Shown here: one piece after another, positions 25,770 through 34,475 of the stretch | Layout of the letters: each line of letters starts with the position of its first letter | Numbering within the stretch: position 1 is the stretch's first letter | Assembly (NCBI GenBank): GCA_015057305.1 | Contig: SVES01000003.1 | Span: 1 to 64,000, forward strand | Direction of reading: 5' to 3' | DNA length: 64,000 nucleotides | Source of the DNA: Pseudobutyrivibrio ruminis | Lineage (GTDB): Bacteria; Bacillota; Clostridia; Lachnospirales; Lachnospiraceae | Program-made: the position numbers and the translations under genes | Notes under the pieces: generated by a model | Seen by the model: the letters and a program-made list of their open reading frames with translations, nothing else | What the model was told of the DNA's origin: nothing | The model's database searches: none

Positions 25770-26774
25770 ATGACTATAAAAGATATTGCACGGCTGGCTG
25801 GGGTTAGCGTTAGTACTGTTTCTAGAGTACTAAATGATCATCCAGATGTCAGTGATACAGCCAAGGAAAAGGTTCTAGCTGTAGTTAATGAATACAATTA
25901 TATTCCGAATACTAGCGCCAGGGAATTAGGCAAGTCTTCCTCTGATAATATCGGCGTTGTGGTAAGAGGTATGTCAAACCCATTCTACACAAAGATTATT
26001 ACTGCTATTGGAAACAAGATTGAAGCAGCAGGCTACACAATGGTGATGCAGCAGATTGGCACATCTGATGATGAGATTATGACCGCTGCTAGAATGGAAA
26101 GAGATAAAAAGCTTCAAGGAATTATTTTTCTAGGAGGAAAGCTAGACTATACAAAAGACCAGATGCTTAGCATAAATGTTCCTTACGTTTGCTGTACCTT
26201 TAGCAATGAATACGGCAATTTGGATAAAACAGATTATTCAAGTGTCTGCATAGATGATAATCAGGCAGCTTATGATGCAGTGCAGCTTTTATATAAGCAA
26301 GGACATAGAAGAATTGCAGTTCTTCTTTCGGGAGCAGAGGACGGTTCAGTTAGCCAGGTACGATTTGAGGGGTATAAAAGAGCTTTAAGGGATTTTGGAC
26401 TAGAGGTTGATGACAATCTTATTATTGAAATAAGTAGCTATAACATTGCAGATGCTTATGCTGGCATGAAGGCATGGCTGAAAAAGAATAGAGATTTTAC
26501 AGCAGTTTTTGCCATTTCAGACAATATGGCAATGGGAGCAATGAAGGCTCTCAGAGAATACGGCGTAACGGTGCCAAAGGATGTGGCACTAATAGCAATC
26601 GATGGTATTGAGGCTTCAGAGTATATGAATCCTGTGCTATCCACATTGTGTCAGCCTATGGAAAAAATGGGAACAGAGGCTGTAAAACTTTTGACAGATA
26701 TCATAAATGGTAAAAAAGGACATAAGCATATAATTTTGCCAACATCTGTAAGGCAAGGGGAAACTATTAAATAA
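25770..26774 (+). CDS. LacI/GalR-family transcriptional regulator
   Basis: A 334-residue regulator. The N-terminal helix-turn-helix reads TIKDIARLAGVSVSTVSRVL, followed by the hinge helix (NTSARELGKSSS) and a periplasmic-binding-like sensor domain (about 60-330) with IAVLLSGAEDGS and PKDVALIAIDGIEASEYM. A sugar effector, probably maltose or a maltodextrin, is inferred from the transport operon and malQ downstream. The start follows GAGAGAGGGA. A self-complementary operator directly upstream indicates autoregulation. Confidence 0.93.
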   Translation: MTIKDIARLAGVSVSTVSRVLNDHPDVSDTAKEKVLAVVNEYNYIPNTSARELGKSSSDNIGVVVRGMSNPFYTKIITAIGNKIEAAGYTMVMQQIGTSDDEIMTAARMERDKKLQGIIFLGGKLDYTKDQMLSINVPYVCCTFSNEYGNLDKTDYSSVCIDDNQAAYDAVQLLYKQGHRRIAVLLSGAEDGSVSQVRFEGYKRALRDFGLEVDDNLIIEISSYNIADAYAGMKAWLKKNRDFTAVFAISDNMAMGAMKALREYGVTVPKDVALIAIDGIEASEYMNPVLSTLCQPMEKMGTEAVKLLTDIINGKKGHKHIILPTSVRQGETIK

Positions 26775-26861
26775 TTTTTATGTGGTTTTTACATTGGAAT
26801 GTGATAATTCCATATGTTTAAACATAGAAACTAATCATACACAAAAAGGAGAGTGTAAGAA

Positions 26862-28190
26862 ATGAAGATTAAGAAAGTATTGGCACTAGGGTTAGTCGCA
26901 ATGATGTCAACTGCAGCATTTGCAGGTTGCGGCTCAAAAGACAATGGTTCAACAACCACAGGTGACGCAGAGGGAACAACAACTACAGCTGATGGAGCTT
27001 CTGGTCAGGTTTACTATTTGAACTTCAAGCCTGAAGCAGATGAGGCTTGGCAAGAGATTGCAGCTCAGTACACAGAGGAGACAGGTGTTCCAGTTACTGT
27101 CATCACAGCAGCTTCTGGTACTTACGAGGAGACTTTATCATCAGAGATTATCAAGGATGAGGCTCCTACACTTTTCCAGGTAAATGGTCCTGTTGGTCTT
27201 GCTAACTGGAAAGATTATTGCTATGACCTTAAGGATACATCACTTTATAACGAGCTTACAAGCGATGCATACGCTTTGTACGATGGTGATGCAGTTGCAG
27301 GTATCGGATATGTAATTGAGTCTTATGGAATTATCGTAAATACAGAATTACTTCAGCAGGCTGGATATGAGCTTTCTGATATTGCAAGCTTTGAAGATTT
27401 AAAGACTGTTGCAGAGGATATTACAGCTCGTTCAGATGAGTTAGGCTTCTCAGCATTTACTTCAGCAGGTATGGATGGTTCTTCTGATTGGAGATTCAAG
27501 ACACACCTTGCTAACCTTCCAATATATTTTGAATACCAGGATAAGGGAATCGATTCTACAGATGCAATCGAGGGAACATATCTAGATAATTACAAGGCAA
27601 TTTGGGATTTATACATCAATAATGCAACATGCGACCCTTCAGAGTTAGCTGGTAAGACAGGTGATGATGCAGAAAATGAATTTGCTGATGGACAGGCAGT
27701 TTTCTATCAGAACGGTTCATGGGAGTATGCAAACCTTACAGCTAAGGGTATGACAGATGATCAGCTTGCTATGATTCCTATTTACATTGGTGCTGGTGAT
27801 GAGGCTAACCAGGGTCTATGTACAGGAACAGAAAACTACTGGTGTGTAAACTCAGAGGCTTCTGAGGAAGATATTCAGGCAACAATTGATTTCTTGACAT
27901 GGATGGTAACATCTGAGGCTGGTACACAGATGCTTGCAGATCAGATTGGTGTAATTCCATTCAAGAGTGCAGCTGACACAACAAACCTTTTCGTTCTTAA
28001 CGATAGAGATTATACAGAAAATGGAAAGACTCCAGTTTCTTGGAACTTCACAACAATGCCTTCAGAAGAGTGGAAGAATGGCGTTGGAAGTGCTCTTACA
28101 GCATATGCAGCTGGTACAGGCTCATGGGATGATGTAGTTACAGCATTCGTAGATGGATGGGCTTCAGAGTATGCAGCAGCAAACAACTAA
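26862..28190 (+). CDS. Maltodextrin-type ABC substrate-binding lipoprotein
   Basis: A 442-residue extracellular solute-binding protein, family 1 (MalE-like). The signal peptide ends in AAFAGCG with the lipid Cys near residue 22, then a Thr/Gly-rich linker. The mature part begins VYYLNFKPEADEAWQEIAAQY, with later family segments FADGQAVFYQNGSWEYANL and PFKSAADTTNLF. The start follows AAAGGAG at normal spacing. The genes for two permeases follow but no ATPase, so it relies on a shared MsmX-type ATPase encoded elsewhere, as is usual in Firmicutes. The malQ gene downstream supports an alpha-glucan substrate. Confidence 0.92.
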   Translation: MKIKKVLALGLVAMMSTAAFAGCGSKDNGSTTTGDAEGTTTTADGASGQVYYLNFKPEADEAWQEIAAQYTEETGVPVTVITAASGTYEETLSSEIIKDEAPTLFQVNGPVGLANWKDYCYDLKDTSLYNELTSDAYALYDGDAVAGIGYVIESYGIIVNTELLQQAGYELSDIASFEDLKTVAEDITARSDELGFSAFTSAGMDGSSDWRFKTHLANLPIYFEYQDKGIDSTDAIEGTYLDNYKAIWDLYINNATCDPSELAGKTGDDAENEFADGQAVFYQNGSWEYANLTAKGMTDDQLAMIPIYIGAGDEANQGLCTGTENYWCVNSEASEEDIQATIDFLTWMVTSEAGTQMLADQIGVIPFKSAADTTNLFVLNDRDYTENGKTPVSWNFTTMPSEEWKNGVGSALTAYAAGTGSWDDVVTAFVDGWASEYAAANN

Positions 28191-28230
28191 TATTTAAAAA
28201 GATGTGACAAGTATCATTTTTCTTCTAATG

Positions 28231-28260
28231 GAGGGCGGGGCTCCCGCCCTCTTAATTTTT
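28231..28260 (+). terminator. Intra-operon hairpin (attenuator) after the binding-protein gene
   Basis: GAGGGCGGG and CCCGCCCTC pair around GCT, followed by TTAATTTTT. It separates the binding-protein gene from the permease genes, the same arrangement as the hairpin at 8644, and should lower downstream transcription. Confidence 0.8.
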
Positions 28261-28273
28261 GAAAGGGACATTT

Positions 28274-29125
28274 ATGGAAAAAGCAATAAGAAGATATTGG
28301 CCTATATTTGTGCTACCAACTTTAGCAGCTTTCTGCGTAGGATTTATATATCCATTTGTTCAGGGACTGTACCTATCATTTTGTAAATTTACAACAATCA
28401 AAAAAGCAACTTTCAATGGATTAGACAATTATGCGTATGCACTGGGTGATGCGGATTTCTGGCATTCATTTTGGTTTACAGCGCTTTTTACTATAGTATC
28501 AACAGTTTTAATCAATGTAATAGCCTTTGCTATAGCACTTGCTCTTACAAACAAGATTAAAGGCTCGAATTTCTTTAGAACAGTATTTTTTATGCCAAAT
28601 CTAATAGGCGGAATTGTATTGGGTTATATTTGGCAGATTCTGCTTAACTGTGTACTTTCAATTCTTGAAAAGCCTTTGTTAGCATTAAATGCAACCTATG
28701 GTTTTATTGGATTGACAATACTTATGTGTTGGCAGCAAATTGGTTATATGATGATTATTTATATAGCTGGTTTGCAGTCAATTCCAGATGACTATATTGA
28801 AGCAGCAAAAATTGATGGTGCAACAACAAATCAGATTTTATTTAGAATAAAAATCCCAAATGTTATGCCTTCAATTACAATTTGTACATTTTTAACTATA
28901 ACAAATGGATTTAAGTTATTTGATCAGAACTTAGCATTAACAGGAGGCGAGCCTGCACATGCATCTGAAATGCTTGCCCTTAATATTTACAATACATTCT
29001 ATAGTCGAACAGGCCCACAGTGGAAGGGTTATGGACAGGCAAAGGCAGTTATTTTCTGTATTATGGTAATAATAATCTCCATGATTCAGTTGAGATTTAC
29101 TAAATCAAAGGAGGTACAGCAATAA
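28274..29125 (+). CDS. ABC sugar transporter permease, MalF type
   Basis: A 283-residue membrane permease (BPD_transp_1). Six hydrophobic helices are visible, the first at YWPIFVLPTLAAFCVGFIYPF. The ATPase-coupling EAA loop reads YIEAAKIDGATTNQILFRIKIP (about residues 175-196). ATG 28274 is preferred over a TTG at 28259 because GAAAGGGA lies just before it. The stop overlaps the next start codon. It pairs with the next gene product to form the channel. Confidence 0.92.
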   Translation: MEKAIRRYWPIFVLPTLAAFCVGFIYPFVQGLYLSFCKFTTIKKATFNGLDNYAYALGDADFWHSFWFTALFTIVSTVLINVIAFAIALALTNKIKGSNFFRTVFFMPNLIGGIVLGYIWQILLNCVLSILEKPLLALNATYGFIGLTILMCWQQIGYMMIIYIAGLQSIPDDYIEAAKIDGATTNQILFRIKIPNVMPSITICTFLTITNGFKLFDQNLALTGGEPAHASEMLALNIYNTFYSRTGPQWKGYGQAKAVIFCIMVIIISMIQLRFTKSKEVQQ

Positions 29126-29967
29126 TGAAAACAAGAGAGAATGTTGCAAAAAGTATCGTATTTATTGTTTTGTGCATTTTGGCAGTGGCATGGATTTATC
29201 CAGTGTTCATGATTTTGATTAACTCTCTTAAGGGAGATATGTTTATCAGCACAAACACAGTATTTAAATTACCAAGTGCAGAAAGCTTTATAGGCTTAGA
29301 AAATTACGTAGACGCTTTATCTTCAAAGGGCTTTGCAGCAGCCTTCGGATATAGCTTGGTTATCACTCTAACATCAGATGTGCTTATTTTAATTTGCACA
29401 TCAATGTGCGCATGGTATATCACTCGTGTCAATGGAATACTCTCAAAGGTATGTTATGGTCTGTTTGTATTTTCAATGGTAGTTCCTTTCCAGATGTTGA
29501 TGTTTACATTGTCATCAACAGCTGATAGATTGGATTTGGATACTCCATTTAATATTTGTATAATATATCTTGGATTTGGAGCTGGACTTGCAGTATTTAT
29601 GTTTACTGGATTTATGAAATCTATTCCTCTTGAAATAGAGGAAGCAGCGATGATTGATGGCTGTAATCCAATCCAGACATTTTTCCAGATTGTATTACCA
29701 ATACTTAAGCCAACACTTATTTCGGTGGCAATCTTGGAGACTATGTGGTTGTGGAATGATTATTTACTTCCATATTTAGTACTAGATAGAAAGAAATATA
29801 TGACTATTCCAATTCTCATTCAGTACTTTAGGGGAAGTTATGGTCACGTTGAAATGGGACCAATGATGGCATGTATTATGATGACAGTATTGCCTATAAT
29901 CATACTATATATTTGCTTACAGAAATATATAATCAAAGGTGTAATTGCTGGAGCAGTAAAAGGATAG
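29125..29967 (+). CDS. ABC sugar transporter permease, MalG type
   Basis: A 280-residue permease with six predicted helices; the first covers SIVFIVLCILAVAWIYPVF. The EAA loop is EIEEAAMIDGCNPIQTFFQI (about residues 170-190). Its ATG shares one base with the preceding stop, so the two permeases are translationally coupled. No ATP-binding subunit gene follows; instead malQ begins 48 bases later. Confidence 0.92.
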   Translation: MKTRENVAKSIVFIVLCILAVAWIYPVFMILINSLKGDMFISTNTVFKLPSAESFIGLENYVDALSSKGFAAAFGYSLVITLTSDVLILICTSMCAWYITRVNGILSKVCYGLFVFSMVVPFQMLMFTLSSTADRLDLDTPFNICIIYLGFGAGLAVFMFTGFMKSIPLEIEEAAMIDGCNPIQTFFQIVLPILKPTLISVAILETMWLWNDYLLPYLVLDRKKYMTIPILIQYFRGSYGHVEMGPMMACIMMTVLPIIILYICLQKYIIKGVIAGAVKG

Positions 29968-30015
29968 TGAATATGTAATTCGGCACTTTCCAGTTAAATG
30001 AAGGAGATAAACAAA

Positions 30016-31500
30016 ATGAAAAGAAGCAGTGGAATATTACTTCCAATATCTTCTTTACCATCGCCATATGGAATAGGTACATTTGGTAAGGAAGCATATA
30101 AATTCGCGGATTTTTTAAAGGATGCTGGGATGAAATACTGGCAAGTGCTTCCTTTGGGTCCTACAAGCTATGGGGATAGTCCGTATCAGAGCTTTTCAAC
30201 CTTTGCAGGTAACCCTTATTTTATAGATTTGGATACTTTGAAGGAAGAAGGACTCCTTACTAAAAAAGAAATTGAAGGGGAAAATTGGGGAACCAATCCA
30301 CGTTACGTTGACTACGGTCAGATTTATGAAAGCAGATTCAAAATTCTGGAAAAGGCCAAAAAGAGAGGCTATCAGGATTGCTTGGGAGAGATTTCCCACT
30401 TCAAAAAGAATAATCCATGGGTTGAAAACTATGCACTGTTTATGTCCTTGAAAAAGCATTTTGGCCAATTGAGCTGGCAAGAGTGGTCAGAGGAGGATAT
30501 CAGGCTACATGAAAAGTCAGCAGTGGAAAAATATACGAAGGAGCTTTCAGAGGACATTGAATTTTTTACATATATTCAGTTTGTTTTCTTTAAGCAATGG
30601 TCAAAATTAAAGCGATACATTAATGATTTAGGCATAGATGTTATTGGAGACATTCCAATATATGTGGCATTAGATTCCTGTGATGTTTGGGCTGAGCCGG
30701 AGTTTTTCAGCCTGGATGATGAAAATTATCCTGTGGAGGTAGCGGGAGTTCCACCAGATTATTTCAGTGAAGATGGACAGCTGTGGGGAAATCCGTGTTA
30801 CAACTGGAAGGCTCTAAAAAAAGATAACTATAAATGGTGGGTTCGAAGGATAGAAGGAGTGACAAGGCTCTATGATGTTTTGAGAATTGACCATTTCAGA
30901 GGTTTTGATGAATACTGGGCTGTACCAGCGAAAGACGATACCGCCCAAAATGGAAAATGGAAGAAGGGACCAGGAATGGATTTAGTTGGTCTGCTTAGTA
31001 AAAAATTTCCAAAGACAGAATTTATCGCTGAGGATTTAGGAGAGCCTTCTCCTACAGTAGTAAAGCTTCTGGCAGATAGCAAATGGCCAGGAATGAAGGT
31101 GCTTGAATTTGCCTTTGATTCTGGGGAACCAAATAATTACCAACCTCACACTTATGAGAAAAATTGTGTTTGCTATACAGGAACCCATGACAATGCAACT
31201 GTGATGGAGTGGTACAAGGAGGCAAACAAAAAGGATAGAGATTATGCCAGCAAATACTTGGGCATTTCCCGTTCAGAGGGCTTCAATTGGGGAATGATTC
31301 GCGGTGGCATGAGCTCAGTTGCAAATTTATTTATAGCCCAGATGCAGGATTATCTTGGCTTGGGAAAATACAATCGTATCAATGTACCTGGAACTAAGAC
31401 AGGAAATTGGCAGTGGCGACTGATTGATGGCGAGCTTACAGATGAGCTGGCTAAAAAAATCTACGATATGAATGTTATGTTTGACAGAGTCCGTAGTTGA
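30016..31500 (+). CDS. malQ: 4-alpha-glucanotransferase (amylomaltase)
   Basis: GH77 enzyme that transfers alpha-1,4-glucan segments between maltodextrins and releases glucose, in the cytoplasm. 494 residues, normal length. It opens RSSGILLPISSLPSPYGIGTFG as MalQ does. DVLRIDHFRGF holds the nucleophile Asp, FIAEDLG the acid/base Glu, and CYTGTHDNAT the third acid. ATG 30016 follows AAGGAG; an earlier ATG at 29998 precedes that site. It degrades the oligosaccharides imported by the preceding transporter. Confidence 0.95.
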   Translation: MKRSSGILLPISSLPSPYGIGTFGKEAYKFADFLKDAGMKYWQVLPLGPTSYGDSPYQSFSTFAGNPYFIDLDTLKEEGLLTKKEIEGENWGTNPRYVDYGQIYESRFKILEKAKKRGYQDCLGEISHFKKNNPWVENYALFMSLKKHFGQLSWQEWSEEDIRLHEKSAVEKYTKELSEDIEFFTYIQFVFFKQWSKLKRYINDLGIDVIGDIPIYVALDSCDVWAEPEFFSLDDENYPVEVAGVPPDYFSEDGQLWGNPCYNWKALKKDNYKWWVRRIEGVTRLYDVLRIDHFRGFDEYWAVPAKDDTAQNGKWKKGPGMDLVGLLSKKFPKTEFIAEDLGEPSPTVVKLLADSKWPGMKVLEFAFDSGEPNNYQPHTYEKNCVCYTGTHDNATVMEWYKEANKKDRDYASKYLGISRSEGFNWGMIRGGMSSVANLFIAQMQDYLGLGKYNRINVPGTKTGNWQWRLIDGELTDELAKKIYDMNVMFDRVRS

Positions 31501-31570
31501 TTTCGATTTTGATTTATCCTCTGTTCTATGATAAACTTGTGCAAGATTTGTTTATTAAGGAGGATAGTCA

Positions 31571-32731
31571 ATGAGTAATAGATTACTTGCCTTTGGCATG
31601 GTAGCAGTGATGGCTCTATCCATAACAGCTTGTGGAAAAGAAGAAAAGAAAACTGAAGATACTGATACAACTGAAGAAAATACTGCTCAAGCAGAAATTG
31701 AATATGATGTAAATGATTATGTTACTTTAGGTGAATATAAAGGCATTGAAGTAACAGTCGAAGGTGAATATGAGTACACCGAAGAAGGCTTTGATAATTA
31801 TGTTCAACAGCAGCTTGATAGCAATGCTTTATATGTCCCAGATGATAGCCAAACTGAGGTTAAGGAAGATTCAATAGTCAATGTTGACTATGTGGGCTCC
31901 CAGGATGGAGTTGCCTTTGATGGTGGTTCTGCAGAAGACCAAATGCTGGATATTGCCAATAACAGCCAGGCAGGAGGTACAACAGGATTTATTGATGGCT
32001 TTACTGCTGGCTTGGTTGGCCATAGTGTTGGCGAAGAGGTAGCTTATGAGGTTACTTTCCCAGAAGAATATCAGGCTGAAGATTTGGCAGGCCAGACAGT
32101 TATATTTACCTTCCAGATTAACTATATAGCAAAGGCTGTAGCTTCTCAGGAAGATTTAACAGATGAAATCGTATCAGAGAATTTCGATTTTGATACTGTT
32201 GACGATTATATGGCTTCCCTCAAAGAGGAATATGAGACCACACTTCAGCAGAATCTTGAAAGTGATACTGAAACAGCAGTTTTAAATTCTATCATCAATA
32301 GCTCCACAGTTTCAGAGATTCCAGAGGGTTTAGTTCAGGCAAGAGTTGATTTGATATTGCATATCCAAGATCTTCAGTACCAGGCTTATGGTACAAGCTT
32401 GAAGGAATATATGGACTCAATGGGTTATGATTATGATGAGATGGTTTCATCCATTACTGAAAGCGTTAAAGAGTCAACAGAGACAGAGCTTATTCTTGAA
32501 GCTATCGCTGAGGCAGAAGGCATTGAAGTAGATGAAGAAGGCTATCAGGAGTTTATTACACCTATTATTTCCCAGATGGGCTTCACAGACGAAGAAGAAT
32601 TCTACAGTGAATTTACAGTAGATGGTTATGGTGGAGAGAGATACTTCAGATTGGCTTATCAAACAGAAAAGGCTACCGATTTCTGCGTTGAAAATGCAGT
32701 TGTGAATAGCACTAATACTATTGCAGAATAG
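31571..32731 (+). CDS. FKBP-type peptidyl-prolyl isomerase lipoprotein, trigger-factor-like
   Basis: A 386-residue surface lipoprotein. The signal peptide ends at SITACG with lipid Cys 21. An acidic linker follows, then an FKBP-like domain (about 85-180; VNVDYVGSQDGVAFDGGSAED and FIDGFTAGLVGHSVGEEVAYEVTFPEEY), then a helical region like the trigger-factor C-terminal chaperone domain (about 190-370). It lacks the ribosome-binding N-terminal domain of true trigger factor. Likely an extracytoplasmic folding helper. The start follows AAGGAGG. It precedes scfA but has its own spacing and probably a separate transcript. Confidence 0.88.
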   Translation: MSNRLLAFGMVAVMALSITACGKEEKKTEDTDTTEENTAQAEIEYDVNDYVTLGEYKGIEVTVEGEYEYTEEGFDNYVQQQLDSNALYVPDDSQTEVKEDSIVNVDYVGSQDGVAFDGGSAEDQMLDIANNSQAGGTTGFIDGFTAGLVGHSVGEEVAYEVTFPEEYQAEDLAGQTVIFTFQINYIAKAVASQEDLTDEIVSENFDFDTVDDYMASLKEEYETTLQQNLESDTETAVLNSIINSSTVSEIPEGLVQARVDLILHIQDLQYQAYGTSLKEYMDSMGYDYDEMVSSITESVKESTETELILEAIAEAEGIEVDEEGYQEFITPIISQMGFTDEEEFYSEFTVDGYGGERYFRLAYQTEKATDFCVENAVVNSTNTIAE

Positions 32732-32739
32732 GAAAAGAC

Positions 32740-32768
32740 TTTATATTTTCCTGTACCTGTAGTATAAT
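32740..32768 (+). promoter_or_regulatory. Probable promoter of scfA
   Basis: A consensus -10 TATAAT (32763-32768) with a poor -35 (TTTATA, 32740-32745) at 17 bp, about 48 bases before the scfA start. Confidence 0.5.
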
Positions 32769-32815
32769 CTACATTAGTTTTCTGACTTTTAATAGTCACT
32801 GAAAGGAGATACGAT

Positions 32816-32959
32816 ATGGAACATATTAAAACACTTAACACAAAGAGATTACAGAACACAGTTAAAGAAGGCGGATGTGGCGAGTGCCAGACATCATGCC
32901 AGAGTGCTTGCAAGACTTCTTGTACAGTTGGAAACCAGAGCTGTGAGCACAAGAACTAA
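32816..32959 (+). CDS. scfA: SCIFF ranthipeptide precursor (six cysteines in forty-five residues)
   Basis: A 47-residue peptide, MEHIKTLNTKRLQNTV followed by KEGGCGECQ and ending CEHKN. It has six cysteines (21, 24, 28, 32, 36, 43), as in the SCIFF family nearly universal in Clostridia. The N-terminal half is the leader recognised by the maturase, the Cys-rich C-terminal half the core, where thioether links to non-alpha carbons are made. AAAGGAG precedes the start. The maturase gene is the next gene. The biological role of mature SCIFF is not established. Confidence 0.96.
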   Translation: MEHIKTLNTKRLQNTVKEGGCGECQTSCQSACKTSCTVGNQSCEHKN

Positions 32960-32988
32960 TCTTGTAACATTTATTAATATTTAATGCA

Positions 32989-33040
32989 CGCAAACGACCG
33001 GTCCTTTCTAATGCAAATTAGAGGAACGGTCTATTGTGCG
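32989..33040 (+). terminator. Hairpin between scfA and its maturase gene
   Basis: GACCG...TCCT...CTAAT pairs with ATTAG...AGGA...CGGTC around GCAA, with a looser outer CGCAA/TTGTGCG. There is only a TTT after it, so partial termination or mRNA processing is likelier than full stop. It would let the precursor be made in excess over the enzyme. Confidence 0.6.
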
Positions 33041-33063
33041 TTTAAGGAAAGGACTTAGATTTA

Positions 33064-34437
33064 TTGATACATCAGTTTAAAAACAACGGCTACAACGTTG
33101 TCATAGATATAAATAGTGGTGCTATTCACGTTGTGGATGAGGTCACCTATGATTTTCTTGCTTTCTGGCAAAAGCAGGGAGAGGATGGGGCTGTAGAAAG
33201 CATGAAAAAAGCCCATCCAGAAATTTCGGAAAAAGATATCGAGGAAATTCGTTCAGAGATAAATCAGCTTATAGCTGACAAAGCTTTATTTACAGAGGAT
33301 AATTACGAGCCACATATTGCTAATTTTGCCGCAAGACCTACAGTGGTAAAGGCTCTTTGCTTACATATAACACATGATTGCAACTTGGCATGCAAATACT
33401 GTTTTGCCGAGGAAGGAGAATACCATACTGGAAAGCGCGAGCTCATGAGCTATGAAGTGGGCAAGCAGGCACTGGACTTTTTGGTTGCCAACTCAGGAAG
33501 CCGTAGAAATCTTGAAGTGGATTTCTTCGGTGGCGAGCCACTTATGAACTGGCAGGTGGTTAAGGATTTGGTTGCCTACGGCCGCTCTATCGAAAAGGAG
33601 CATGACAAGAATTTCAGGTTTACACTTACAACAAATGGTGTCTTGTTAAACGACGAGGTACAGGAGTTTGTTAATAAAGAGATGGGCAATGTGGTACTTA
33701 GCTGCGACGGACGCCCTGAAATCCACGATTTAATGCGTCCATTCAGAAAAGGTGCGCCAAGCTATGATATCGTAATGCCTAAATTCAAAAAGTTAGCTGA
33801 ATCTAGAAATCAGGATAAATACTACATTCGTGGTACTTTTACCAGAAATAATTTAGATTTTTCAAAGGATGTTATTCATTTAGCTAATGAGGGCTTCAAG
33901 CAAATATCTGTAGAGCCTGTAGTTGCGCAGGAGACAGATGATTATGCCATCAGAGAAGAGGATTTACCAAAGCTATTTGAAGAATACGATAATCTTGCAG
34001 CTGAAATGATGCGCCGTCAGGGCACAGACGAAGACTTCAATTTCTTCCATTTCATGATAGATTTAGAGGGCGGACCTTGTGTATACAAGCGACTTTCTGG
34101 TTGCGGTTCAGGTACAGAGTATATGGCTGTTACACCAACTGGCGAGTTATATCCATGTCACCAATTCGTAGGAAACACAGATTTCTGTTTGGGTGATGTT
34201 TGGAATGGCGTTAAAAAGACAGAAGTAGTCAACGAATTTAAGCATTGTAATGTATACGCTAAAGAGGAATGTAAGAATTGCTTCGCAAGGTTCTACTGCA
34301 GCGGTGGTTGTGCAGCTAATGCATACAATTTCACAGGTAGCATTTTGGGTAATTATCATGTAGGCTGCGAGCTCCAGAAAAAGCGTATCGAATGTGCAAT
34401 TGCATTAAAGGTTCACCAGGCTGAACTTGAAGCTTAG
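33064..34437 (+). CDS. scfB: SCIFF radical SAM maturase (TTG start)
   Basis: A 457-residue radical SAM/SPASM enzyme that forms thioether cross-links in the ScfA peptide. The N-terminal part (about 1-95) is the peptide-binding RRE-like region. The SAM cluster motif CNLACKYC has Cys at 106, 110 and 113. The C-terminal SPASM region holds CGSGTEYMAVTPTGELYPC and CKNCFARFYCSGGC for two auxiliary clusters. TTG 33064 gives the family start MIHQFKNNGYNVV; AGGAAAGGA lies upstream. No ATG alternative lies nearby. The gene order FKBP lipoprotein, scfA, scfB, secDF continues as a possible read-through unit. Confidence 0.95.
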   Translation: MIHQFKNNGYNVVIDINSGAIHVVDEVTYDFLAFWQKQGEDGAVESMKKAHPEISEKDIEEIRSEINQLIADKALFTEDNYEPHIANFAARPTVVKALCLHITHDCNLACKYCFAEEGEYHTGKRELMSYEVGKQALDFLVANSGSRRNLEVDFFGGEPLMNWQVVKDLVAYGRSIEKEHDKNFRFTLTTNGVLLNDEVQEFVNKEMGNVVLSCDGRPEIHDLMRPFRKGAPSYDIVMPKFKKLAESRNQDKYYIRGTFTRNNLDFSKDVIHLANEGFKQISVEPVVAQETDDYAIREEDLPKLFEEYDNLAAEMMRRQGTDEDFNFFHFMIDLEGGPCVYKRLSGCGSGTEYMAVTPTGELYPCHQFVGNTDFCLGDVWNGVKKTEVVNEFKHCNVYAKEECKNCFARFYCSGGCAANAYNFTGSILGNYHVGCELQKKRIECAIALKVHQAELEA

Positions 34438-34475
34438 GGTGGCTTAAATAAATAGAATAGGAGAATAAAACAAAA

